From Clonostachys chloroleuca (lineage: Eukaryota; Ascomycota; Sordariomycetes; Hypocreales; Bionectriaceae), in contig JBANAY010000003.1 in assembly GCA_037952775.1 (NCBI GenBank), forward strand, positions 3,534,001-3,598,000: a stretch of 64,000 nucleotides of DNA, in the 5' to 3' direction. This document shows, in pieces, positions 43,505 to 54,571 of this stretch. Every line of letters begins with the position of its first letter. Positions within the stretch are counted from its first letter, which is position 1. The position numbers and the translations under genes are program-made. The notes under the pieces were generated by a model. The model made no database searches, was not told the origin of the DNA, and saw only the letters and a program-made list of their open reading frames with translations.

Positions 43505-44090
43505 TAGAATTATCTATATATTTTCTTATTAACTAGCTACTATATAAAATAATAGCTTTAATAAATATAACTATTAAGCTTATATAAAAAAGAGTAGCTT
43601 TATTATTATAAATAAATCTATAATAGATTATAAGCTTAAATAATTAATATCTAAAAAAAGATTCTAATAGTTCTTATTAATAATAATTATTATAAGTATA
43701 AGAATCTAATTATTTATAATAATTAGACTCTAGCTATAGAGAATAATAATATTAGAAATATCTATTATTATTATAAGAAGAGATAATTAGTAATTAGTAA
43801 TTAGAAATTAGTAATAATAAGCTTAAAGAGATATTATAATTAATTATAAATAATAAGAATTCTCTTTTAAAGCTTATAATTAAATTATATATTTAGTAAG
43901 TTCTTTTTAGAGTTTTTAAAGATATTATTATTTTATTTTAGTTTATCTAAATAGAAAAGTAAAAAAATAGAATTAAAAATTAGATATAAACTAAAGTTTA
44001 ATTAAAAAATAAATTATATAGATCTAGTTATATATAGCTTAATCTTAGAATATTCTTTATATATAGTAAAATACTCTAAAAAAAAATACT
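43505..44090 (+). repeat. Repeat family Z, copy 3
   Basis: Matches 20985-21560 and the later part of 2300-2600. It sits between two parts of the older gypsy-1 copy, so Z probably inserted there. Confidence 0.6.
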
Positions 44091-44094
44091 ATAG

Positions 44095-44475
44095 AAGTTA
44101 TAAAATATAAATTTTCTTATAGAATTAGAAAAAAAGCTATTTTTATATATAAAAAGTTAATTTTTTAAAATATATTATTTAATTAAATAAAATATAAATA
44201 AAATTAAGTAAAATTAATATAATTAAAAAGTAAAAAATATTAAAATCTATTAAAAAAATATAAACTTTTTTTAGATTTATTAATTATTATTAATAATTTA
44301 TTAAAAATTATAGAAAAATTATTATACTTTTATATAATATTATAAAAAAGAATATAAAATTCTAATAGAATAATAAATAATAAATATTTAATAAAATTAA
44401 AAAATATAAATTTTTAGAATTTATACTATAAATATTTAATTTAATAAAAAAAAATAGAATTTAAAATTAATATTT
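44095..44475 (+). mobile_element. gypsy-1 pol fragment (RT/RNase H)
   Basis: Matches the complete element at about 39590-39900, including the stretch TTTATTAATTATTATTAATA that corresponds to the FxNYYRxFI region. Probably part of the older interrupted copy. Confidence 0.6.
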
Positions 44476-44477
44476 TA

Positions 44478-44708
44478 ATCTAATTATAATTAAAAAAAAA
44501 TAAAGTTTAATTAATTTTTAAAAGTTATACTTATTTTAATTCTTTATAAGTACTTATAATAGTAATTATAAATAATAAGCTATATAATAAAGTAATAAAC
44601 TAAATAGATATAATTATTAGATCTATAATATTAAGAATAAATTTATTATTATAAATAAATTCTTAATTAATTAGAGAAATATATTATAAATATAATTAGT
44701 AAATAGTT
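44478..44708 (-). mobile_element. Partial R1 copy (inverted)
   Basis: Matches part of copies D and E in inverted orientation, with an internal deletion. It abuts the start of forward copy F, giving a head-to-head arrangement. Confidence 0.55.
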
Positions 44709-45758
44709 ATTTTTTTTATTAATTTTACTATAAATAAGAGTATATTTTAAGATTAGATAATATATAATTTAATATATATTTTTTAAAAATATAATTAACA
44801 GTTTATATTTAAACTTTTAATACTATAAAATAAAGTTAAAATATTATATTTTTAATTTAAATATAAATATTAATTTTATAAAAACTCTAGTAATAGAAAA
44901 TATTTATATAGCTAGATATATAAATAATCTAGTTATAGCTATAGTTTCTAAAGAGGAAAACTTATTATCTAATAATAATAATTATATTTTCTTTTTAATT
45001 TAAAGCTTATTATAATTAATTAATTAATTATATTTTATTATTAATTACTTAATTAATTAATTACTAAATATCTTAAATAGTTATAATATTTAATATAAAT
45101 ATTCTAATCTCTTAGAATTTAATTAATACTTCTAATAAGATTTTTAAAATAATAATAATAGTTATTTAAGATAATCTAATATAATTATTTACTAAAAATA
45201 TTTATAATATATTTCTTTAATTAATTAAGAATCTATTTATAATAATAAAGCTACTCTTAGTATTATAAATCTAATAGCTATATCTATTTAATTTATTACT
45301 TTATATAACTTACTATTTATAACTACTATTATAGGAACTTATAAAAAATTAAAATAAGTTTAAATAAATATTATATTTTAAGAATAATTACTTTTTTATA
45401 TAAGCTTATTATAGTCTAATATATAACTTATAGTTTTAGTATATTATATACTATATTAAGATAATTATAATAGAGATAGTTTTTAAAAATTAATTATTTA
45501 AACTTTATATTTTTTTTAATTATATTTAGATTAGAATATTATTTATATTAAGCTAGAGTATATTAGAATTAGTTTTAATTTAATTTAAAATTATATATAT
45601 TTAGAAATAAGAAAAGCTAATTATATAAGATTATTACTTATTTTATCTCTATAAATATAATATATATTTATAATTATAGAATATTTTTATTAAAAATAAT
45701 ATAGATTTAATATTAATCTAATATCTATTTATATATAATTAGTTATACTATATAATAA
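44709..45758 (+). mobile_element. R1 element copy F
   Basis: Near full-length forward copy, from TTTTTTTATTAATTTTACTA to AGTTATACTATATAATA. It is collinear with copy B. Its right flank is gypsy-1 gag sequence. Confidence 0.75.
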
Positions 45759-46548
45759 TAATTATATAATAATAATAATTATTTATATTAATAATAAATA
45801 ATATTAATAATAAATATAAAGAAAAGAATTTATTTATATTAATATTAATAAATTTTAATATAATTTAAAATAAAAAATTATAATCTTTAGAATATATATA
45901 AATTCTATAGAATTAAAAATTATAGAAAAATATAAATATTATAATTATAATAAAATTAAATATATTTTATTATAATATTTAAAATCTAAAAAATAAAAAT
46001 AAAAAAATAAAAAAATTATTAAAAAAAATAAAAAAATAATTAAAAATAATTAAAAAATTAAAATTAAAAATTTTAAAATAATTAAAAAAACTATTTAAAA
46101 AATAAAATCTATAATTATTATAATTTTTAAACTTTTTATATTATTTTTTTCTATTTTTAAAAAAATATTAAAATTAAAAAAATATTAAAATTATAAAATA
46201 TTAAAAAAAAAACTAATAATATTTTTTATAAATCTTTTAAAAACTTAAATAAAAAAATAAAATAAATTAAATTAAATTATAAAATTTAAATTATTTATTA
46301 AATATAAATATTTATTTTTTTATAATAATAAAATTATTCTTTATAATTTAGAAATATATATTTATTAAGAAAAAAATAAAAACTAAATTTAATAAATTCT
46401 ATATTTATTATTAGAAAAAAATATAAAAATATAGAATTATTTTATAGAATTTTAAATAATTTATTATAATATATAGTATAAAATATATTAAAAAAATAAA
46501 ATAATAAATAACTTTTTTCTATTTCTAATTAAAAAATTCTAATTAAGT
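45759..46548 (+). mobile_element. gypsy-1 gag fragment
   Basis: Matches about 36590-37440 of the complete element and about 34930-35330 of the older copy. It is extremely mutated, with almost no C or G left. It is flanked on both sides by R1 copies. Confidence 0.6.
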
Positions 46549-47596
46549 ATTTTTTTATTAGTTTTACTATAAATAAAAGTATATTCTAAGATTAAATAAT
46601 ATATAATTTAATATATAATTTTTAAAAATATAATTAGTAGTTTATATTTAAATCTTTAATATTATAAAATAAAATTAAAATATTATACTTTTAGTCTAAA
46701 TATAAATATTAATTTTATAAAAACTCTAGTAATAGGAGATATTTATATAGCTAAATATATAAATAATCTAATTATAACTATAGTTCCTAAGAGAGAAAGC
46801 TTATTATTTAATAATAATAACTATATTTTCTTTCTAATTTAAAGTTTATTATAATTAATTAATTAATTATATCTTACTATTAATTACTTAATTAATTAAT
46901 TACTAAATATTTTAAATAGTTATAATATTTAATATAAATATTCTAATCTCTTAGAACTTAATTAATATTTCTAATAAGATTCTTAAAGTAATAATAATAG
47001 TTATTTAAAATAATCTAATATAGCTATTTACTAAATATATTTATAATATATTTCTTTAATTAGTTAAAAGCTTATTTATAATAATAAAACTATTTTTAAT
47101 TTTATAAATCTAATAATTATATTTACTTAATTTATTATTTTATATAGCTTACTATTTATAATTATTATTATAAGAACTTATAAAGAATTAAAATAAATTT
47201 AAATAAATACTATATTTTAAAAATAATTATTCTTTTATATAAATATATTATAATCTAATATATAATTTATAGTTTTAATATATTATATATTATATTAAAA
47301 TAATTAAAATAAAAATAGTTTTTAAAAATTAATTATTTAAATTTTATATTTTTTTTAATTATATTTAGATTAGAATATTATTTATATTAAATTAGAATAT
47401 ATTAGAATTTATTTTAATTTAATTTAAAATTATATATATTTAGAAATAAGAAAAACTAGTTATTTAAAATTATTAATTATTTTATCTCTATAAGTATAAT
47501 ATATATCTATAACTATAGAATATTTTTATTAGAAATAATATAAATTTAATATTAATCTAATACTTATTTATATATAATTAGTTATACTATATAATA
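46549..47596 (+). mobile_element. R1 element copy G
   Basis: Near full-length forward copy, collinear with B and F. It ends AGTTATACTATATAATA directly before a gypsy-1 LTR remnant. Confidence 0.75.
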
Positions 47597-47705
47597 TTAT
47601 ATAGCTTATAATAATCTAATTATACTACTCAGAATAATACTCTAATTAGTTTAATCCCTAATTTACCCTAGACCTCTATCTAGTATAAGTTATCTAACTA
47701 TTATA
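47597..47705 (+). repeat. gypsy-1 LTR 3' remnant
   Basis: Matches the last ~110 bp of the 377-bp LTR and ends CTAACTATTATA, like both complete LTRs. The 5' part is missing, cut by R1 copy G. Confidence 0.7.
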
Positions 47706-48666
47706 GATAGATAGTTTATAATATTAAGATAATTATATAATAAAGATTTAGCTTTAATTAAAGAAACTAAGTCTTTATTATATCTAAGAAAAAGTCTTCT
47801 TTTAATATATAAGAATATATAAGAATATATTAATTTTCTATATCTAGAATTTATTTAAAGGGCTTATATTATATATAATAAATATAATAATAACAGGTAT
47901 TTGGATAAGACAAGTACGGTGAAGCTGAAAAAGAATAAGACATTATCGGGCAACTTACCTATGATTGGATAGAATGTCGAACCCATTCAGCCTTTGAAAT
48001 AATGCCACAATCCGATAACTCTTGCTCCTTCTCTGCGATGCATTTCATGGCCCCTTCCTCGCCGCCCAGCAATCTGGTGCAAGACGGCCCGAATTGAGAA
48101 CCTTACATCATACCTGTAGGCAGGCCAGCACCTGCCCACCACGGTTCCATTCTCGTATTACGGCGGTGGCAGGCAGGATGGAGCTGTCGATCGTCTCGAT
48201 CTCCCCTCCCCCTTGCTGCTTGCGGCACAACACCAACCAACAACCCGAGTTAGCCTTTGGGCTGTGCTCGTTTGTCACATAGCCTTTCCCTGCGTTCCCC
48301 TGCGCCCCCTCACGACGACACGGCATCAGCTGCTGTCAGCTCGGGTTGGCAAGCAACTGCTCCTCGCTGCGACGATTGGCACTCGGCGGGTCAGTCTCCA
48401 TATTATTTTACAATACGAGCCCATACAACGTCGTAGTGGCTAATCAAACAACTCTATAGCCAGCAACCAATTCGTCATTTCCTTGTCGCGTGGAGCGCCA
48501 ATTCGTCATTCTCCATCGCGTCGTCAGCACCGACGAGGCCACGAGAATACGCATCTGGCCATCGACACCCTCTGCGCACCCGGCCGTCGGTGGCGATCGA
48601 TCGATTCAATACTCCAACATCTACCAATCCGCTCGTTCACGATCCTCGCCCCCTCTCCCGGGCGCT
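47706..48666. other. Island edge, promoter and 5' UTR of metallopeptidase gene
   Basis: RIP-type sequence continues to about 47890, then changes abruptly to normal composition (first CAGG at about 47894). From there to the start codon at 48667 I see no separate gene, only short overlapping ORFs. The open frame upstream of the start reaches back to 48490 only through a GTG, so 48490-48666 is more likely 5' UTR. Confidence 0.6.
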
Positions 48667-51132
48667 ATGGCACCCAATTTCTTGAAGAGCCTTCGACGCC
48701 GGTCAAGAGCCAGCTTCCGCACAGATCGTTCTACAGACACATCGAGCGAAGGCGCCACCAGTAATGGCGGCACTGGCCCACCAAGCGGCTCTGCTACTCC
48801 TCCGTCGATAGCTTACCAATCCGACCCAGCTCTGCATCTTCAGGTGAAGGATGCTTCGGATTCAAAATCTTCTCTGGGTCTTTCGCAACAACAATATGCA
48901 CAGCCACAGGCCCGGCCCCCTCTTGCTCCGGCCGCCTTGTCGAATCGCCATAGCGTTTCGGGCATGTCGGGTCTTGGAGCTCCTTCCAACCATGGGAGAC
49001 CAAACGCTCCTATATCGCAATATGCTCCGCGCATACACAACGTACCCGAGAATGCGTGGGTTTACCAAAAAGCCCTGCTTGTCCATGGTTCAATCGGCGA
49101 CTCTGAACTTCACAACCACAGCCTTGATGGCAGTCTTACCATAACGAGGCTTGATGATAACATCCCCGCCACCAGCTGGCCTGTTTGCGAGTCTCGGTTC
49201 AAAGCGATGATCTATCTGCAGCCCGGCCCCAACAAGCTCCGATTTGACTTCAGTAGCCCGAAATTGGCCAATTCAACCACCTCGAACCCCATCCACGCTT
49301 CTTACCTTACCGTTCACATGATGCCGAATACCAGCGCTCCTCCACTTCAACTCGCCATCGTTTTAGGCAAGGACTCTCTAGGTGTCTTTGATGCTCCTCC
49401 TGCGCGAGCTGAACGGGAAGGGAATGGGCTGGACACAGCAGTTAGAAAGTTTCGTATGGCTGCCTACCTTTGGCAAGCCTTCACGGCGGAGCAAATGTAT
49501 AGACACAAGATGGGGCGACGGGCATTTAGATTCGAAGAAGAGTGGACTTCCGGAACAGCCAACCACCGTGACAGAGAGTACGGCACCATGCGATCCGAAG
49601 CCAGAATACACATCATTCGATCTGAACGGACCGTTGCGGAGCTGCGGGACATCGATGGTACTAATGATAAGGAAGGCCTGCTAAGCATCGTCGCGGATGC
49701 TGTCAAGCAGTACTTTGACCCGCTACCGGGCCAAAAACAGTACGTGTCGGCTTTATTGCTTGACTCCCACTGGGATCCTGCGTCCAAGACCGTAACGGGG
49801 CATGCTGCGTTGGGGGGCGCTGTTGGCGATTTGAACCTTGCTGTCTTCGGGTCGCATTGCTTGTACAGCTATCCGGCCAGCATCGAAGAGGTTGTTCCTG
49901 CCTTTACCGATTGCACGCCTACTGATAGCAATTATGTCTCCAACTGCAGTGATTCTGGAAGCTCCTGGGAAGCCGCAAATATCGGAATTGGTGGTCATCT
50001 CCACGAAACCGGGCACTTATTTGGATGTCCACATCAAGAAGGGGGCGTCATGTTGCGAGATTATGTTGTGTTCAACAGAAGTTTCGTGTCACGCGAAGCC
50101 TACTCTACACGAACCAAGACCAAGGGTGGCTTCTGCTGGACAGATACTGAGTGTGAGTGGCATCGATTGGACTGTCTGAGATTTCGCGCCCATGCTGCCT
50201 TTAGGCTACCAAACGATATTCCGATGAACTTTGACGAAGGCGTTCAAGCTTTCCCGGCCGATGGAGGTCAGTTGCTAGCCACAGCTGCAACTGGTATTTC
50301 CTTCGTGGAGATATACTGCGAGGGGGATGATGTTTGTGGAACTTGGATTGAATGCCCGGCCGACGCTGGCCACATTCAGAAGCAAATCTCGTTGACTGAG
50401 GAAGACCTACGCAAGAGGCTCCCGGAAGCAAAGAGAAAATCTGGTTTGAAGATAGCCATCAAGTCACATGGTGGGCAATCAGTGGACATTGACGATTTTA
50501 TTGCATTTGTCTCCAAGAAATCATCTGTTAAGCTAGAGAACAGCACTTTGGCCTTCCGCAGCAAACCAATGGGCCAGCCAGAGATCACGGATGATCAATT
50601 CCAGGACATGGCTTTTATCAGTGCGACGAGGCAGGATAGGGTGCTGTCTCGTATCATTGTTTACCATGGAGAGGCCGTCCACGGCCTTCAGTTCATTTAC
50701 GACGACGAATCATCACAGCTTCTAGGCATGGGAAACGACGAAATAAATGGGGATGTTTTTGATCTTGGTGAGTGTGGACACTATAGTCATGGTGAATACA
50801 GGAACATTCGGCTTTTCTAACATGTACGTGATCCAGACGTTCGCCGCGGCGAGTACATTAGTGGCTTTTATGTCAGAGCAGGTCTCTGGATAGATGCTCT
50901 TCAAATTTTGACAAGTTTGGGTCGGAAGTCGTCTGTATTTGGCAAACCATTTGGCGGCGACGGGTTAGTCTTGCTCACTCCCCACACGAATACAGCAACA
51001 TGGATATAGAAACTCAGCTAACATTTACGTCCTAGTCATCTGCTAATACCACCACGTGGATACACCATCTGCGGTGTATCTGGTTCGTGTGGCGCACGGC
51101 TCGACAATTTTTCGATACTCATTCAACGATGA
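48667..51132 (+). CDS. Zinc metallopeptidase (YIL108W type) with jacalin-like C-terminal domain
   Basis: Predicted 774 residues in three exons: 48667-50767, 50837-50963 and 51036-51132. Introns are 50768-50836 (GTGAGT...CTAAC...CAG) and 50964-51035 (GTTAGT...CTAAC...TAG). Without splicing, the frame stops at 50820 in the middle of the C-terminal domain. I chose ATG 48667 (MAPNFLKSLRRRSRAS) because the frame upstream lacks an ATG. Residues 1 to about 125 are Ser/Pro-rich and likely disordered. The metallopeptidase core carries HETGHLFGCPH at residues 446-456, an HExxHxxGxxH zinc site. From about residue 635 there are two related strand blocks (VHGLQFIYDD and IDALQILTSLG) typical of a jacalin-like beta-prism. 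Substrate and location are unknown; there is no signal peptide. Close to yeast YIL108W in layout. Confidence 0.88.
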
Positions 51133-52164
51133 TGAACGCCATACATACATACATACGTACATGAAATCGCGGGTCGGCATTTTGTATTTCGGTCTATTGT
51201 TATCTCGGTCAGAGGATGCCTAATACTTGATACGTCTTGTTGGGAAGGTATACTTTTCTTTTCTCGTTGGACTACACAGCATCTAATACACGCACATACG
51301 CATACTTGGCTATATTCATGTATGCTTAATACGCCCAGTATACAGCAGTTTAACGTTGACAACAACAGGAAAAGGAACTAGGCATTTAGTAGGAAGCCTA
51401 GGTTTGGTTATGCATGGTCTGGAATTGTCGGTTGCTCTTTCTGCCCTTTCTTGTGTATATCTATCTTTCTTGTTTGCCTGCTTTTGAAAAGGGAGCAGGT
51501 GACTTATCCGCTAAGATCAGATATCAGAACTCGCTGGATAAAGCACAGTTGATGCTGGTTTTACATACGCCGGTGCGGCCTCCTGGGAGTTCTTGCGCCC
51601 AAACTGGCGATTCGATAGTAAACAATACCAAGATAGAGTCTTCTTATCACCAATGGGACCGATGTGCACATCCGATGACTGATGCAACTGGTAGGTACTG
51701 TTTGACTGATCGGTGACTGGGACGAGATTGGGACTTTATCAGAAGCTTGGGGCTGATGGCTCTCTAGGGTAGGTGATCATCAAGGTCAATGCTCTCATGA
51801 TGAGTCAGCAGGCAAAACCCTGTTCTGCTTGTTTGGTTGTCTGTGACTTGGCTGTGGATGACGGCATGCATTTTATTTTGCATTGGAGAATGATTCCTAT
51901 GTGTTGATCATAAAGCCACGCACGCTGTCACGGCCCTAGGCACTATTATCTACCTTCTAGCCCATTCTACTCGTCAATTGTTTAACAGAATTGACGTGCC
52001 CTGATTCAACTCCATTCTTCTCCTCCCTCGATCTACCTCGCCCTCCATTGCCTCGACCGGTTGCATACGACATCCCACACCACCAGCATACCCGCGAATA
52101 CGTGGACAGTGAATTCCTACATCAATTTCCTATTCTCGAACTTTACATTCGATTCTAGCCGGTC
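51133..52164. other. Intergenic region before PSS gene
   Basis: Contains the 3' UTR of the metallopeptidase gene, a short CATA repeat at about 51140-51160, and the promoter of the next gene, with a pyrimidine-rich stretch around 52010-52060. An ORF at 51414-51716 starts with a hydrophobic segment but has no other support (see findings). Confidence 0.5.
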
Positions 52165-53094
52165 ATGTCGAAGCGGCCTACGAGCTCCAACGGAGGTGCA
52201 GGGAAGGATGCGGGACCCTCTAGCCAGCCCGGTATGATAATAGCAACCCGATTACGACGTGGGACAACCATCTGCTAACTTGATGGTGATTGTGCATACT
52301 GCAGTGGACAAACAGAAAAGACTCTTGTCCGCAGATGTTGGGCATTTCTCTCTTGTTAGGGCTCTTCATCTAGCTGATCTCATTACCCTTCTCAATGGTA
52401 TTGATATTAAACCTTCTCTGTTTGTCAGAAATCAGCGGGGATTATGGCTAACGTCATATGTTAGGCTTCTGCGGAACCATGTCGATTTTCTCTTCCCTGC
52501 GATACGCGCTTGGCGACCCTGCATCCGTTGACCACCTATGGGTGGCTTTGATTTTCCTCCCGTTCGGCTTCTTTTTTGATGCGTTTGATGGCAAAGTGGC
52601 AAGATGGCGGAAGAAGAGTAGTCTTATGGGCCAAGAGCTTGACTCACTTGCTGATTTGGTATGTTTTGGCCCTACTCACTCAACATCCATCTGGGTCTCT
52701 GGTTCGCCATATTGAGACGTGACAGATATCATTCGGAGTTGCACCAGCCATGGTGGCCTTCTCGATTGGCCTCCGATCCGTTGTCGACACGGTTGGGTTG
52801 ACCTTTTTCGTGCTTTGCGGTCTCACCCGCCTTGCTCGTTTCAATGTCACCGCCGCGACCCTCCCCAAAGATGCGAGCGGCAAGAGCAAGTACTTTGAGG
52901 GCACACCTATTCCCACCTCTCTTGCTGTTGATGGTCTTATGGCTTACTGGCTCCACCGCCACTGGATCCTGAATGACCTTCCATTTGGTGTGCTTGCCGA
53001 GGGTTCGGTCTTTGAATTCCATCCTGCGGCTCTTATCTTCGTGGTACATGGATGCCTGATGACAAGCCGGACGATTCGCATACCAAAGCCTTAA
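52165..53094 (+). CDS. CHO1: CDP-diacylglycerol-serine O-phosphatidyltransferase (phosphatidylserine synthase)
   Basis: Predicted 240 residues from four exons: 52165-52231, 52305-52397, 52465-52658 and 52726-53094. Introns are 67-73 bp, all GT-AG. The enzyme joins CDP-diacylglycerol and L-serine to give phosphatidylserine and CMP in the endoplasmic reticulum, feeding phosphatidylethanolamine and phosphatidylcholine synthesis. The CDP-alcohol phosphotransferase signature DGx2ARx8Gx3Dx3D is complete at residues 95-117: DGKVAR, then G109, D113 and D117. It is built across the exon 3/4 region, and the next residues ISFGVAP continue directly after the third intron. Hydrophobic segments on both sides fit a multi-pass membrane protein. 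The ending RTIRIPKP is typical of fungal homologues. Yeast Cho1 is 276 residues, so this one has a shorter N-terminus. It is convergent with GAR1. Confidence 0.92.
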
Positions 53095-53651
53095 GACCAC
53101 AACTTGAATAGGAGATATACCTACACCGCATTCTTGAGGCGGCGGTTGGTGTCTGTCTACGAAAAGGATCCCTCCAGTGCGGCTTTTTGCCCGCATATTT
53201 TACAAGGCGGTATAGTATGGATCTCGTCGGCTAGGCATGGCCAGTCATCCACCTTTGTGTTGTGTGTGTTGGGCCATAAATCCGCAACAGAGCATTTGCT
53301 GCCAAGAGATGTGTTTCAGGTTTCAGTTTCTTTACTTGGGTTATAATATGTGTTTGTCAGGATAGGCTTGGCGTTATGGCCAATATAGGGGAAGTTCAAA
53401 TCCTGCTCCCAGTTTGATAGTGAGCATTATTCAATATACCCATAGCAGAAAGTTTCGCACTTTTGAAATTCCTTGTTTGAAATGATGGAAGCTATATGTC
53501 GTTTTTACAAGCCCCCTCCGCGTTCACAGAAGAGGTCAAAGCCGCATCATGCGGAACGGAGCTCAGTAGCAAGGGGAAAAAATAAGAAGCAATTCAAAAC
53601 CAAATACCTTCCGTTAACGCCAGGAGTCCCCTTGGACAAGATCAAACAAAG
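53095..53651. other. Convergent intergenic region, PSS and GAR1 3' ends
   Basis: Holds both 3' UTRs. No gene or repeat seen. An alternative last exon of GAR1 could use 53651 down to about 53615. Confidence 0.5.
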
Positions 53652-54571
53652 CTAATATAACCTCGGTGTCTCCTTTGGATCGATTCCTCGTTCGTTGCTT
53701 GGAAAAGCACGTTTACCTGCCTCTGCTGAAGCCCCCCGCCCCCGGCCGCCGCCACCCCGGGAGAAACCACCACCTCCACGACCGCCACCACCTCTGGAGA
53801 AGCCTCCTGAGCCTCCACGACCGCCGCCTCGTGAGAAGCCACCGCGACCACCAGGACCGCCTCGGCCGCCTCCTCCCCTAGGGCCACCTCTGCCGAAGGC
53901 TCCCCGAGGGCCACCACGGCCACCCGCGCGCTTGGGCTTGGGGGCACCTGGAGGGGGCTTGGGCTTGGGTAGGAACTTCTCCAGGGGAAGGAGCTTCTCG
54001 CCGGCAATATAGAACTTGTCGCCCTCCTTGAACGAGGTAGCCTGGATGCCCTCGGTAGGCTTAATGGTGAAGTAGACCTGGTTGATGGGTCCGAGGACTT
54101 CGTCAACCTTGCCAACGGCTGTCTTGTTCTCGAGGTAGATCTGGGCGTTGAAATGGGGGACCTTGGGGTTGATCGATTCGCACACCATCTCACCCTCGCA
54201 GGCGTGCATGAACTTTCCCATCTCTGTTACAGGCAATCAATTAGTCAGTGCGCGTCCGAGTGGATTGGGTGCATCACGGACAAAGCAAGACAGCGTGGAC
54301 GGCTAGCCTTTTGTCAAAGTGAGCAGATTGGGGGTTCGTCCCTACCTAGAACAGTGGCTGGCGGGCCAAAATCTCTCTGCTGGTAGCCTCCACGGCCTGT
54401 ATACCACATATTGTCAGTACATTTCGCTGCGTGAAAGTGGCGGTTGGGAATCTTGGCTTTGGCCGCTACTTGGGGACATGATCTTTTGGGAAGGGATTGC
54501 TCACCACCACCACGACCGCCGAATCCAGAGCCGCCGCCGCGGCCTCCGCGAGAGCCACCCCGAAATGACAT
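53652..54571 (-). CDS. GAR1: H/ACA snoRNP subunit Gar1
   Basis: Predicted 229 residues in three exons on the minus strand: 54571-54505, 54396-54346 and 54223-53652. Introns are 54504-54397 (GTGAGC...CAG) and 54345-54224 (GTAGGG...CAG). Gar1 is part of the nucleolar H/ACA particle that makes pseudouridine in rRNA. Residues 1-25 are an RGG tract ([14 protein letters not shown]). The conserved core follows, with [22 protein letters not shown] and [19 protein letters not shown], and ends near [11 protein letters not shown] long C-terminal RGG domain comes after it. The start is at MSFRGG and not five codons upstream, because that is the family's usual N-terminus. Yeast Gar1 is 205 residues with RGG on both sides. 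An alternative 3' splice form is possible (see findings). Confidence 0.93.

Larger units (their letters stand above)
1856..47890. repeat. 46-kb RIP-mutated AT-rich island of transposon relics
   Basis: The block is overwhelmingly A/T. CpG is essentially absent (one seen, about 42045), and CpA and TpG are nearly absent on both strands, while TpA, CpT and ApG are abundant. This is the product of C-to-T change at CpA and CpG on both strands, as known for fungal RIP. No long ORF survives. Transposon frames can still be read through stop codons that replaced Gln and Trp codons. Both edges (about 1855 and 47890) are sharp. Repeats cover much of the block in both orientations, with nesting. Such blocks form centromeres, pericentromeres or AT isochores in Pezizomycotina. 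Which of these it is cannot be told from sequence alone. Confidence 0.95.

Noticed and set aside
1856..47890. AT-rich block as mitochondrial DNA
   Set aside because: No mitochondrial genes, rRNA or tRNA; the relics are RIP-mutated nuclear retrotransposons.
48490..48666. N-terminal extension of the metallopeptidase from 48490
   Set aside because: It would start with GTG, and the ATG at 48667 gives a better N-terminus.
53695..54012. Plus-strand proline-rich ORF opposite GAR1
   Set aside because: It is the mirror of the GAR1 RGG repeats; GGN codons read backwards give Pro-rich frames.
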